From Pseudobdellovibrionaceae bacterium (GTDB lineage: Bacteria; Bdellovibrionota; Bdellovibrionia; Bdellovibrionales; UBA1609), in contig JACKAN010000009.1 in assembly GCA_020635055.1 (NCBI GenBank), positions 1 through 64,000 of the forward strand: a stretch of DNA of 64,000 nucleotides. Direction: 5' to 3'. The notes beneath the pieces were generated by a model that saw nothing but the letters and a program-made list of their open reading frames with translations, was not told the origin of the DNA and did not search any database. Position numbers and translations under genes: made by a program. The number at the start of each line of letters is the position of its first letter. Positions within the stretch are counted from its first letter, which is position 1. Shown piece by piece: positions 19,250 to 28,172 of the stretch.

Positions 19250-21060
19250 CAATCCTCCACTTTCAAAATTGCAAGAAAAGCCTCTTGAGGGACATCCACA
19301 GTTCCTATTTGTTTCATTTTCTTTTTTCCTTCTTTTTGCTTTTCCAATAGCTTACGTTTTCTGGTGATGTCACCACCATAACATTTTGCAGTGACATCTT
19401 TTCTTAGAGCTCCAACGGTTTCTCTAGCAATCACTTTTGCTCCTATAGCTGCTTGTATTGCAATTTTAAATTGTTGCCTTGGTATTAATTCTTTAAGTTT
19501 TTCAGTTAATTGTCTACCCCGTATTAGTGCTTTTGAGTTGTGCACCATAACAGAAAGTGCATCTACAGGTTCACCATTGAGCAAAATATCCATTTTTACA
19601 ATATCCGCCTCTTGGTAATCAGCGATTTCATACTCCATAGAAGCATAACCTTTAGATATAGATTTTAATTTATCATAAAAATCGAGTACCATTTCATTTA
19701 AAGGTAAACGGTATTCAATTATCACTTTCTTTTCAGAAATATATTCCATTTTGATCTGCACGCCTCTTCTTTCTTCGCAGAGTTTAAATAGACCACCAAT
19801 ATAATCAGTAGGCGTGTGGATAGTGAGATTCACTATGGGTTCTTCCATATGTTCAATAGTTGTAAGATCTGGCAAAGCTGAAGGGTTTTCTAAATGTATA
19901 ATTTTACCATCATTTAAATAAAGCTTATAAACAACACTCGGTGCTGTACTTATAAGTGACAAGTGGAACTCTCTTTCTAAGCGTTCCCTTACAATTTCCA
20001 TATGTAACAATCCTAAAAAACCACAGCGAAAGCCAAAACCTAATGCAGCTGAGCTTTCGACTTCGTAAGTGAAACTAGAATCATTTAATGCTAATTTTTC
20101 AAGCGCTTCTTTTAAGTCGGGGAAATCGGGGGATTCTACAGGAAAAATTCCTGAGAAAACCATGGGCTTTACAGTTTTAAAACCTGGCAATGGATCTTTA
20201 GCTTGCACTTTGACGGCGCTCTTTAAATGAGTCAAAGTATCACCCACGGCCACATCGCGAATATCTTTTATACCACATATAATATAACCCACTTCACCGG
20301 CTTCTAGTTGATTTAAAGTTTGGGCAAAGGGTGCAAACACACCCAGCTTTAATACTTCATAATTTCTATCACTGGCCATAAAGTGAACTTTATCACCCTT
20401 CTTAATGTCTCCATCTACAACTTTTACCAGAACAACTACCCCTTGATAATTATCAAACCAAGAGTCAAAAATAAGTGCCCTTAAGGGTTTGGATCTGTCC
20501 GCATCTGGAGGTGGAACTTTTGCCACTATAGCTTCCAATATTTCAGGAATCCCAATTTTTTCTTTTGCACTTGCTAAAATGGCTTCCGAGGCATCAATGC
20601 CAATGGCCTCTTCAATTTGTTGCTTTACGGACTCAGGATCTGCCGCGGGCAAATCAATTTTATTCAATACAGGTACAATTTCTAAATTGTTTTCAATCGC
20701 TAGATAAACATTGGCTAACGTTTGAGCCTCTACTCCCTGTGCAGCATCAACAACTAGCAAAGCCCCTTCACAAGCAGCTAAAGACCTGGACACCTCATAG
20801 GAAAAATCAACATGTCCAGGAGTATCAATCAAATTCAGTTGATAAATCTCGCCGTTTTTAGCTTTGTACATAAGCCTAACTGTTTGGGCTTTAATTGTAA
20901 TCCCACGTTCACGTTCAATATCCATATTATCTAGAAATTGACTTTTTTTCTCTCGATCTGTCAAAGTCCCTGTTGACTCTAACAAACCATCAGCAAGTGT
21001 GGATTTTCCATGGTCAATATGGGCAATAATTGAAAAATTACGAATATTTTTTGGATTCAT
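19249..21060 (-). CDS. lepA: elongation factor 4 (LepA) GTPase
   Basis: LepA is a translational GTPase that acts on stalled or initiating ribosomes. The G1 motif is AHIDHGKST, G3 is DTPGHVDF, G4 is NKID and G5 is ASAKEKIG. EF-G-like domains follow, and the C-terminal LepA-specific domain contains DVTAKCYGGDITRKRKLLEKQK. I place the start at ATG 21060 because it gives MNPKNIRNFSI, matching known LepA N-termini. ATG 21084 would add eight residues and lengthen the overlap with the upstream gene from 23 to 47 bp. Neither start has a strong ribosome binding site. Confidence 0.96.
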   Translation of the reverse strand: MNPKNIRNFSIIAHIDHGKSTLADGLLESTGTLTDREKKSQFLDNMDIERERGITIKAQTVRLMYKAKNGEIYQLNLIDTPGHVDFSYEVSRSLAACEGALLVVDAAQGVEAQTLANVYLAIENNLEIVPVLNKIDLPAADPESVKQQIEEAIGIDASEAILASAKEKIGIPEILEAIVAKVPPPDADRSKPLRALIFDSWFDNYQGVVVLVKVVDGDIKKGDKVHFMASDRNYEVLKLGVFAPFAQTLNQLEAGEVGYIICGIKDIRDVAVGDTLTHLKSAVKVQAKDPLPGFKTVKPMVFSGIFPVESPDFPDLKEALEKLALNDSSFTYEVESSAALGFGFRCGFLGLLHMEIVRERLEREFHLSLISTAPSVVYKLYLNDGKIIHLENPSALPDLTTIEHMEEPIVNLTIHTPTDYIGGLFKLCEERRGVQIKMEYISEKKVIIEYRLPLNEMVLDFYDKLKSISKGYASMEYEIADYQEADIVKMDILLNGEPVDALSVMVHNSKALIRGRQLTEKLKELIPRQQFKIAIQAAIGAKVIARETVGALRKDVTAKCYGGDITRKRKLLEKQKEGKKKMKQIGTVDVPQEAFLAILKVED

Positions 21061-21262
21061 AGCTCTGAGTTGTTGGGCTTCCATATGGTAAGGGGTCTAA
21101 TTCCAATTGTCCTGGTAGTATCTCTTTATTTTGATTAATTACCCAATCAATTCCTTGGCGAATAAATTCAGCTATCGGAACTTTGGAGCGGAGATTCAGT
21201 TCTCTTAATAAATTCTGTTGGTCTTCAGTAATATAAACTGTCGTCGCTACTTTTCGGGCCAT
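21038..21262 (-). CDS. ribbon-helix-helix (CopG/Arc-like) protein, 74 aa
   Basis: The first 45 residues fit a ribbon-helix-helix DNA-binding fold. A short beta strand (ATTVYIT) is followed by helix 1 (EDQQNLLRELNLRS) and helix 2 (PIAEFIRQGIDWVIN). The remaining 30 residues are a flexible, proline-rich tail. The gene overlaps the start of lepA, and the two are probably co-transcribed. Such proteins are often local repressors or antitoxins, but no toxin gene is adjacent. The DNA target is unknown. Family assignment rests on pattern only. Confidence 0.8.
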   Translation of the reverse strand: MARKVATTVYITEDQQNLLRELNLRSKVPIAEFIRQGIDWVINQNKEILPGQLELDPLPYGSPTTQSYESKKYS

Positions 21263-21331
21263 AGGGATAAATAGCTACAATCAGTTGCCATACATTGCAA
21301 CACATAACTCATTGCCAGTTTAGAACTCAAT

Positions 21332-22483
21332 TTAAATTGAAGACTTTAGTTGCTCTACTTTATTTACTTTTTCCCAAGTAAAACCTTCTTCATCCCGACC
21401 AAAATGACCATAAGCAGCCGTTTGTTGATATTTAGGTTTTAGCAGATCGAAATCTCTAATTATATCTGCAGGTTTTAAGCTCCACACTCTTTTCACTGCT
21501 TCAACAATTTTTTCTGTGCCCACTTTGCTAGTACCATAATCATGAATAAACAGGCTCATCGGATCTGCCACACCGATGGCATAGGCGACTTGTACCAAAC
21601 AACGATCAGCTAAACCTGAAGCAACAATATTTTTAGCAATATGACGAGCAGCGTAAGCAGCGGAGCGATCCACTTTTGATGGATCTTTACCAGAAAAGGC
21701 TCCCCCACCATGTGCTCCATGCCCACCATAGGTATCTACAATAATTTTTCTACCCGTCAGACCACAATCTCCTTGAGGGCCACCAACAACAAAACGACCC
21801 GTAGGATTAATATGAAATTTAGTTTTTTGATCTAGAAGTTCTTTGGGAATGGTTTTTTGAATCAATTCTTCTATAACAAAAGCTCTAATCTCATCATTGG
21901 AAACTTCTGGTGCATGTTGTGTGGACAATACAATGGATTCTATGCGTTTAATCTTATCGCCTTCATAATAAGCTGTCACCTGGCTCTTACTATCGGGTCT
22001 CAACCATTTAACTTTTTCTGATTTTCTTAATTGAGCTAAGTTTTTTACTAATTTATGTGAAAGGCTGATAGTCAAAGGCATAAGCTCAGGACTTTCATTT
22101 GTGGCATAGCCAAACATGATCCCTTGATCTCCAGCTCCTTGTTCTTTGCTCTTATCAAAATCTACACCCATAGCGATATCTGGGCTTTGCTGACCCAAAG
22201 CATTCATTACTGCGCAGGTATGAAAATCAAAACCCTTCTCACTGCTATCGTAACCAATTTTTTTAATAACATTTCTAACTATTCCAGAATAATCAACATT
22301 GGCCTTTGTTGTAACCTCACCTGCTAGCATTACAAAGCCAGTAGCTAACATAGTTTCACAGGCCACTCGACTTTTTGGATCTTGAGCCAATAAGGCATCT
22401 AATACCGCATCGCTTATTTGATCCGCCATCTTATCAGGATGTCCCTCTGAAACGGACTCACTAGTAAAGGAATATTGACTCAT
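21332..22483 (-). CDS. metK: S-adenosylmethionine synthetase
   Basis: MetK makes S-adenosylmethionine from methionine and ATP. Signature sequences are present: GHPDKMADQISDA at the N-terminus, GAGDQGIMFGYA (ATP binding) and GGGAFSGKDPSKVDRSAAY (P-loop region). The 383-aa length is standard. The start ATG has a GGGTGG ribosome binding site that falls in the 3-prime arm of an upstream hairpin (see the entry at 22484), so expression may be controlled at translation. Confidence 0.98.
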   Translation of the reverse strand: MSQYSFTSESVSEGHPDKMADQISDAVLDALLAQDPKSRVACETMLATGFVMLAGEVTTKANVDYSGIVRNVIKKIGYDSSEKGFDFHTCAVMNALGQQSPDIAMGVDFDKSKEQGAGDQGIMFGYATNESPELMPLTISLSHKLVKNLAQLRKSEKVKWLRPDSKSQVTAYYEGDKIKRIESIVLSTQHAPEVSNDEIRAFVIEELIQKTIPKELLDQKTKFHINPTGRFVVGGPQGDCGLTGRKIIVDTYGGHGAHGGGAFSGKDPSKVDRSAAYAARHIAKNIVASGLADRCLVQVAYAIGVADPMSLFIHDYGTSKVGTEKIVEAVKRVWSLKPADIIRDFDLLKPKYQQTAAYGHFGRDEEGFTWEKVNKVEQLKSSI

Positions 22484-22544
22484 AAATATACCACCCTGTT
22501 GGAATTGAAATACTCTCCTAGATATAGGAGGAATCCAGGGTGGT
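22484..22544 (-). promoter_or_regulatory. metK leader hairpin that would mask the ribosome binding site
   Basis: Between hpf and metK a perfect 9-bp inverted repeat (22490-22498 with 22536-22544; ACCACCCTG / CAGGGTGGT) encloses a second 6-bp hairpin (22515-22520 with 22525-22530; loop 22521-22524). On the metK strand the 3-prime arm contains AGGGTGG, the likely metK ribosome binding site, six bases before the ATG. Folding would block initiation. No T-run follows, so it is not an ordinary terminator. It does not match the SAM riboswitch classes I can recall. A cis-regulatory role is inference. Confidence 0.55.
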
Positions 22545-22557
22545 CAAGAACTGTCCT

Positions 22558-22881
22558 TTATGCGACTTCGCGCTCAGGATTCAATGCATAATTTTTGTGC
22601 ATTCTAAGTTTTTGTCTATGTTTCTTAACTTGTTTTAGAACTTTAGTTAAAGCCAGGTCTACCGCTGAATAAAAATTATCTGAAGAAGCTTGAGCGTGAT
22701 ATGTATTTAATTGTGTCTTAAATGTAAGCTCACTGATGTTTTTTCGTCCCTGTTTAGAGATATCAAAATGGACAACAACATGTCCTCTACAATAAGTGGA
22801 AAGCTTTTCTACTTTTTCATAAATATATTCAACTAGGCTATCTGAGTGATCTAATTTCTTGAAGCGGACATCTACTAACAT
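22558..22881 (-). CDS. hpf: ribosome hibernation-promoting factor (short form)
   Basis: HPF/RaiA family proteins bind the 30S decoding channel and help inactivate ribosomes in slow growth. The 107-aa protein shows the S30AE fold: KLDHSDSLVEYIYEKVEKL helix, HVVVHFDIS strand, and a second helix carrying the basic KQVKKHRQKLR stretch. There is no long C-terminal dimerisation domain. ATG 22881 was chosen because GGGAGG lies five bases upstream; a longer frame begins ten codons earlier. In many proteobacteria hpf follows rpoN; here about 5.9 kb with an IS110 element separates them. Confidence 0.93.
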   Translation of the reverse strand: MLVDVRFKKLDHSDSLVEYIYEKVEKLSTYCRGHVVVHFDISKQGRKNISELTFKTQLNTYHAQASSDNFYSAVDLALTKVLKQVKKHRQKLRMHKNYALNPEREVA

Positions 22882-23157
22882 AAAAACCTCCCATGAAAAA
22901 GCCTGAGTCAACTTAAAAACCCAAGTTTTTTCGATTAAATTTTATTTTTAAATTCTTCTTCATAAACTAATCCATTAATAAAAAGATGATCACGTTAACC
23001 TCCCATTCGAGCTTTATTTCAGGCCCAATATTCTGGTTCAAAAAAGGCGTCCCAATCTCCAAATCGATTTCCCAATCAAGGTTTATGCGGGCTTACCTTT
23101 ATACTTATAATCATCGAATTAATGTTCAACTTTATCTCTCTCATTAATGGTTACCTT

Positions 23158-24198
23158 TTAAGCCACTTCAAGTGTCAATAGGCTTGGCTCGTAAAAGCAA
23201 CCGTGTTTTAAAACTCCATACGCTGTCGTTAGCAACTTTCTCGCTACCGCAACAACGGCTATTTTTTTGTTTCTCTTCTTTTCAACTCTTTTAAAAAAAT
23301 CGTACAGCGGTTTAGCTGCATAATTATTACTCATTCGACCTATCGTATGGGCGCACTGTAGCAGCACTCGCCTTAACTCTTGGCGACCATCATTGTTTAT
23401 TCGCCCTAATTGAGTTTTAGAACCACTTTGGTAAATTCTTGGTGTTAAAGCCCCATACTTGGCCACACACTTCTTATTATCAAATCGCTGGACTTCGTCC
23501 AATGCCGCCAACAAAACTCGTGAACTGAGTTCACCTATGCCAGGAATACTTTCAAGCAACTCAATACGCGGATCCTCTATTTCTCTCACTTTTACTAAAA
23601 TATCTGATTCCGATGCCCTTAAAGAATCAATTGAAGTCATAATACTTTTTAAAATTAACTTTTGAGTGTCTGCCACCTTTAGTTTTGACAACATCTGTTC
23701 CCAATTACCTGGAGTAAAAAATCCCTTGGGTAGGCGAACACCTTCTTGCTTCATCAAACCTTGAGCACAATTGACTAGATCAACTCGCTTTTGAAGTAAC
23801 TTTTCTCTGGCAGACAGCAGCTCCCTTAGTTCTCGAATATGGCCTTCCACAACATGAACCTTTCTTGGTAATAAATTACCCCTACCGAGCTCAGCCATTT
23901 TACGAGCATCTATTTTGTCGGTTTTACCGCTAGATTGATTGATCCACTTGATTTCGTTCGGATGGACTACATGCAAATTGACATCGCTACGACCCTTTAA
24001 ATAAAGGGCTATCCACTTCATCTGATTCCCAGCTTCCATGACCACCAATTTCTGCTCTTTACCTAAACCGTCCAACATTTTCTTCAGTCCTTTTTTGTCT
24101 GGCGTTATTTTGCCGCCCTTGATTAACACCTTTCTCTTGTCATTTACTGCGTGCACTACAAATTCCTTGCTGCTTACGTCTATTCCTATATAAATCAC
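23158..24198 (-). CDS. IS110-family transposase (DEDD recombinase)
   Basis: This is an IS110/IS1111-type recombinase of 346 aa. The N-terminal RuvC-like DEDD domain starts with YIGIDVSSKEFVVHA (first Asp). VVMEAGN supplies the Glu and SGKTDKIDARKMAEL the next acidic residues. The C-terminal Transposase_20 domain contains LESIPGIGELSSRVLLA and a region with the family's serine (YQSGSKTQLGRI). The start is GTG at 24198. The frame has no breaks. In this family the recombinase works with a non-coding bridge RNA encoded next to it; a candidate lies directly upstream. Confidence 0.95.
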   Translation of the reverse strand: MIYIGIDVSSKEFVVHAVNDKRKVLIKGGKITPDKKGLKKMLDGLGKEQKLVVMEAGNQMKWIALYLKGRSDVNLHVVHPNEIKWINQSSGKTDKIDARKMAELGRGNLLPRKVHVVEGHIRELRELLSAREKLLQKRVDLVNCAQGLMKQEGVRLPKGFFTPGNWEQMLSKLKVADTQKLILKSIMTSIDSLRASESDILVKVREIEDPRIELLESIPGIGELSSRVLLAALDEVQRFDNKKCVAKYGALTPRIYQSGSKTQLGRINNDGRQELRRVLLQCAHTIGRMSNNYAAKPLYDFFKRVEKKRNKKIAVVAVARKLLTTAYGVLKHGCFYEPSLLTLEVA

Positions 24199-24203
24199 TT
24201 TAT

Positions 24204-24330
24204 GCCCCCTTTGCGTTGGTTAAGTTTTTTTGTTTTAACCGACGGTTGGGCTTTTAAAGTCCGCTGTCAATTCTGACTGCGTCTAGGGGGCTTTTTCATA
24301 GAATCTCCTAGATGGTTGGGTTCTTCTAGG
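24204..24330 (-). ncRNA. candidate bridge/seek RNA of the IS110 element
   Basis: The 127 nt just upstream of the transposase contain dense complementarity: a 7-bp closing stem (24204-24210 with 24285-24291), a 6-bp hairpin (24218-24223 with 24235-24240), a 4-bp hairpin (24266-24269 with 24274-24277) and a distal 6-bp hairpin (24307-24312 with 24325-24330). The 7-mer GGTTGGG (plus strand) occurs in the loop of the distal hairpin (24314-24320) and again inside the large stem (24244-24250). IS110-group bridge RNAs are encoded in this position and have two loops sharing bases. The assignment is inference from location and structure. Confidence 0.5.
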
Positions 24331-24374
24331 ATACTTTTGACCATTTTAAAAATACAGGAATTCAAAACATTTTC

Positions 24375-24851
24375 TCAATTAGATACGGATTCTAAAAAAT
24401 TATTTTCTAGGTCCAATAAATATTTTTTTGCTTTCATCCCCAAGGCAAATCCACCCAACTCACCACTTTCACTAATGACTCGATGACAAGGTACGACAAT
24501 AAGTAAGGAATTTTTATTACAAGCTTGTCCCACAGCTCTATAAGCTTTTGGACGTCCAATCGCACGTGCCACCTGAGAATAAGACTGTGTTGTTCCAGGT
24601 GGAATTTTGCATAAATGTTGCCATACTTTTTTTTGAAATACTGTGCCAGTTAACTGAAAACTCGTCTCTATTTTTTTAATATTATTAGAGAAATAATTAT
24701 TAAAACTATCAAACAATGCTTTTTCAAATTGAGTCAACTCCCTCACCGGAGTTGCCTTCTTCCCTTTACACAAACCAACAAAGTTTAAAATTTTGTCCTC
24801 TAGGCGCAGTTCTAGAGGTCCCAACGGACTCTTATAATAAATAGTTTTCAT
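24375..24851 (-). CDS. ogt: methylated-DNA--protein-cysteine methyltransferase
   Basis: This DNA repair protein removes methyl groups from O6-alkylguanine by transfer to its own cysteine. The acceptor site is the canonical PCHRV (IVVPCHRVIS). GTVFQKKVWQHLCKIPPG is the conserved helix region before it, and the arginine finger lies in AIGRPKAYRAVGQA. The 158-aa length equals Ogt/MGMT single-domain forms, with no AraC-like domain. ATG 24851 has TAGGAAG upstream. The gene stands alone upstream of the IS110 element. Confidence 0.96.
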   Translation of the reverse strand: MKTIYYKSPLGPLELRLEDKILNFVGLCKGKKATPVRELTQFEKALFDSFNNYFSNNIKKIETSFQLTGTVFQKKVWQHLCKIPPGTTQSYSQVARAIGRPKAYRAVGQACNKNSLLIVVPCHRVISESGELGGFALGMKAKKYLLDLENNFLESVSN

Positions 24852-24995
24852 ATTGAGACTTCCTATACCATAATCGACGATTTAGTAATGTAAAATATTC
24901 TTCTTAGTTAAATATAGCAATTTTTATTGAATTTAATTCCCATCTAGTAAATAGCTATTTGTTCACCTATTGGTAATATATTTGGAGGAATTTGG

Positions 24996-25856
24996 ATGAA
25001 TACTTTTTTATTAAAATTTTCACTACTTTTTATGTTGTTTCCCACTTTGGCCCATGCAGATTTTTATTCTTGTAACTTTACAGAGCCTTTTTATCAAATT
25101 TTTCTTTCTACAAAATTAAAACGTGCAACAATATATGATGACCCAACAGGTATTGGTCAATCTCTTAAAATAGTGAAATCTACAACTGAAGGTTACAAAA
25201 GATCTTATAACCTCGAAAATGGAAAAACCATTAGTATCGATAGAAATTTAGTAGGTAATGATGGTATGTCAGACCAATTTTATCCTTTTGAAATTATTTA
25301 TAATGGGCAGTTGGGTGGCTGTGATGGTGAAGTTGTCTATTTAAGTGCGACTATCGAAAGGTGGGCCAGCGCAAAAGCGCCCCTAGGACTCAATTTTGTT
25401 AACTATTGGCCTGGTGAATACGGACATGTCACTGGTTATAAAATACAGAAAACACTCACCCTCCCAGCTAAGACTACATGGTCAAATCTAAAATATGATT
25501 GGATGAATGAATCTACTTGTACTCTAGTTAAAAACAAAAAACTGGTGCCTATTCTAGCTGCAAAAAATGAAATCTATGCTCACTTAACCCCAACTGAAAG
25601 CTGGGGACCACGTTCAAATAAGTCTTACTTAATTGCCTATACTTCTGAAAATCAATGTATTGTTGAATCAGCTTTAGGAATGAATAGCATAGAATGTCCG
25701 GATATTCAGAGTCCAATCAAAGAAGTGGAAACACACATGCCAACAGCCCCCTACGGCAATTATGTTTATACATTATGTAATGAAGGCTACTACACTTGGA
25801 TCCACGAAGACGTTTTAAATACACATAAAAACATAAAAGAAATAAATGTAAACTAA
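24996..25856 (+). CDS. secreted hypothetical protein, 286 aa
   Basis: A clear Sec signal peptide ends at AHA-D (about residue 21). The mature protein has eight or more cysteines, suggesting disulphides in the periplasm or outside the cell, and is rich in Tyr and Trp. It is predicted mainly beta. I recognise no catalytic motif or family. GGAGG twelve bases before the ATG gives a strong start. It points convergently at the large secreted-protein gene at 25919-28075 and shares no operon. Possibly a lineage-specific envelope or exported protein. Confidence 0.85.
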   Translation: MNTFLLKFSLLFMLFPTLAHADFYSCNFTEPFYQIFLSTKLKRATIYDDPTGIGQSLKIVKSTTEGYKRSYNLENGKTISIDRNLVGNDGMSDQFYPFEIIYNGQLGGCDGEVVYLSATIERWASAKAPLGLNFVNYWPGEYGHVTGYKIQKTLTLPAKTTWSNLKYDWMNESTCTLVKNKKLVPILAAKNEIYAHLTPTESWGPRSNKSYLIAYTSENQCIVESALGMNSIECPDIQSPIKEVETHMPTAPYGNYVYTLCNEGYYTWIHEDVLNTHKNIKEINVN

Positions 25857-25918
25857 TTGAGTAGTATTTTTCTTTCTTTAACTGTTTTCAAGTTCATGGG
25901 TAAGCTAATTGTTGAAGA

Positions 25919-28075
25919 CTAAACAATGGGTTTTCCATAGGCAAAAGACTCATGGATTTCTTGTGGCAAAAGACTTCCAATATCAATTTCACCAAGTGTT
26001 TTCATGGCTTTTTTGACCTTCCCTTGAATTGAAGGTCCAGGAAGCACATCGTATAGCCAAATTAATGCATCGCGATTTTTAACTTCAGGCTTATCAAAAC
26101 TTAAACAAACAGAATCTCTGTTTCCTTCTTTACACTTTTCGACTTTTGCATTTAAAGTAAAATTAAAGTTGTGTTTTCCACCCATGGCTTGCGCAATCAC
26201 CATTCCAAAATCTAGTAAACAAGCTTTTTCTCCATCGCATTTTAATTTTGGTGCATTGGGTAATTTAACTTTAGTTCCATCAGAGCAATCTTTTTGTGTT
26301 CCCTCCGAGCACAAATATGGAAATTTTTTATACATTTCATCGATGTATTTTTGCAATGTAGAGATCGGGAACTCAAAAGCAAATTCATTATTACCCAACT
26401 CTTTCTGTTGAGTAATGCCATCAACAAGCCCGGGAATTGAAACACCACTCTTACAAAGATCTTTACGATTAACAATTCTTATGCGATTCATGTTGTCAAT
26501 CGAATCTAATAAATAGTTTGTATTGAGCTGGAGACTCTCCTGTTTATTGGCCTCACTTTCCAGTTTTTCTTTAACCTCCAAAATTTTGCGAGTTTTAGCT
26601 AAAGCTTCAAGTTTTTGTTGTTCAACAGCTTTTTGACTTTCATAATCAATAGGGTGTTCATTTTCTAAGTAGGAGAGTTGTTTTTTTAGCTTATCTAATG
26701 TTGAATCCGCATTAGATATCCGAGTTTGCAGATCCATATTGATCAATGGCAACTGAAATTCCTGCTCCAGCAAAGGGTTAACAGTTTGACTTAAATCGGC
26801 AATAGCTTTTTGCATGTATTTTTGTGCTTCATTGAGAGCCTGTTTTTGAATTTCTGGAACAATAACAGCGTTTACAAACTCCTCATCTTTAATGGTTTCC
26901 TGTGCCATTACATTGGACACTACTCCATCGAACAGCCACTGGGTTTGCAAATCTCTAAAGCCCGCTACTTTGGCCTCCGCAATATCATAGGCTTCATCAA
27001 AATCTTTAGTTGATGCAAAAATATCTGCAGGTATATCTTTGCAATTTAAATTTGATTTTCTAGATTTATTTTTTCTTACATATTCCAGTCCCCTATTGAG
27101 ATCTTGCTGGTCACTTGCAGACAATACAGATGCCCTTTGATTTTTCCTTTTATACTCTAAAAATTGATTTGTATATTCCTCTTCTGGATCTTTATTTTCC
27201 AATAGAGCTTTTACGGCATCACACTGTAATGGAAAAAGATATTTACTTTTTAAATTTGTAAGCTCTCTTTTTCTTGCTCGATCTGACTTTGTATCTCGCT
27301 GACTTTCTGGGTAAATAAGATCACTCATTTCATAAACTTTATTGTTTTGGCGAATCACTTGTTCCAAATTAAAAGTTTCTGGATTGACCTTTAATCTTTT
27401 AAAACCAGAGCTTATGGAATTTAATTTTCCACCATCTTCCACGATGAGGACTGCATCTAGAGACGCGGGTATATTTTTTTCTGAGTCCATTTTAATACGA
27501 TAACTGGGTCCACTTAGTAACTTTCCATCGGCAGTTCGTATTGTGAAATTACTTATTAGAGCTATTTTTTTGAGTCGAATCTGTGAACGACATTGACCCA
27601 TCTCACAAACGGGATCTGCCATTTCAAATTCAAAATTATTTTCATCTAGATAAATATTTTCTGTAGCTAATTCAATGGGTACGGCTTTAGTATCAGCCAT
27701 AATTCTCCCATTAGAATCAAAATGTGGGGCTAGGATACAACCCTCTGATACAGGTAAAGATTTTTTTAAAACAAAAGATTTGGCAAAGTCTCTAGCCATA
27801 ACTGTTTGACATTTTTTTGGAGTCTTATACCAAACTTGCTTTGGCATTTTTTTAAAGGATTCTGCTATTTTTTCTTTTATTTGTTTTTTAAACTTTGGAT
27901 TGTTTACCGTCTCATCAAAAATTCTCTTTAATCCTTTAGGACCAATAATCATGTTACCAATATTTTGACAAGAGAACTCAGTTGAACCCTGTAGATCGCA
28001 ATCTGGGGACAGGGTCTCCCCATAAGAATCCCCAAAAAATATAAAAAATAACAAAAATAATAATGATATATGCAT
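25919..28075 (-). CDS. secreted 718-aa protein of unknown function
   Basis: The N-terminus is a signal peptide (about residues 1-19). The first half of the mature protein is mixed and contains several cysteines. A long coiled-coil segment (about residues 400-520, rich in Gln, Lys, Glu and Leu) spans the middle. The C-terminal 170 residues contain Cys pairs and alternating strands (for example KLPNAPKLKCDGEKACLL). No known enzyme motif is seen. A coiled coil plus signal peptide is compatible with an extended periplasmic or surface protein. It may share a transcript with the 141-aa gene upstream (about 97 bp gap). Confidence 0.85.
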   Translation of the reverse strand: MHISLLFLLFFIFFGDSYGETLSPDCDLQGSTEFSCQNIGNMIIGPKGLKRIFDETVNNPKFKKQIKEKIAESFKKMPKQVWYKTPKKCQTVMARDFAKSFVLKKSLPVSEGCILAPHFDSNGRIMADTKAVPIELATENIYLDENNFEFEMADPVCEMGQCRSQIRLKKIALISNFTIRTADGKLLSGPSYRIKMDSEKNIPASLDAVLIVEDGGKLNSISSGFKRLKVNPETFNLEQVIRQNNKVYEMSDLIYPESQRDTKSDRARKRELTNLKSKYLFPLQCDAVKALLENKDPEEEYTNQFLEYKRKNQRASVLSASDQQDLNRGLEYVRKNKSRKSNLNCKDIPADIFASTKDFDEAYDIAEAKVAGFRDLQTQWLFDGVVSNVMAQETIKDEEFVNAVIVPEIQKQALNEAQKYMQKAIADLSQTVNPLLEQEFQLPLINMDLQTRISNADSTLDKLKKQLSYLENEHPIDYESQKAVEQQKLEALAKTRKILEVKEKLESEANKQESLQLNTNYLLDSIDNMNRIRIVNRKDLCKSGVSIPGLVDGITQQKELGNNEFAFEFPISTLQKYIDEMYKKFPYLCSEGTQKDCSDGTKVKLPNAPKLKCDGEKACLLDFGMVIAQAMGGKHNFNFTLNAKVEKCKEGNRDSVCLSFDKPEVKNRDALIWLYDVLPGPSIQGKVKKAMKTLGEIDIGSLLPQEIHESFAYGKPIV

Positions 28076-28172
28076 CTTGTATCATATCGGGTTTTGCCAT
28101 TGATTAATTGAATTCTAAACTTAACTAGGTGCTCATATTAAGTTTGTTTATTCTGAATTTAAAATATCTGAT

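Larger units (their letters stand above)
23158..24330 (-). mobile_element. IS110-family insertion sequence (minimum extent)
   Basis: The element is defined by one IS110-type transposase plus a structured non-coding segment upstream of it. IS110 elements usually lack terminal inverted repeats and target duplications, so the true ends cannot be fixed by eye. They lie somewhere in the 22882-23157 gap on one side and between 24331 and the ogt stop (24375) on the other. It occupies the interval between hpf and ogt without interrupting either. The transposase frame is intact, so it may be active. Confidence 0.75.

Noticed and set aside
22484..22544. Known SAM-I, SAM-II or SMK riboswitch
   Set aside because: The conserved core sequences I know of those classes are not visible; only the RBS-masking hairpin is supported.
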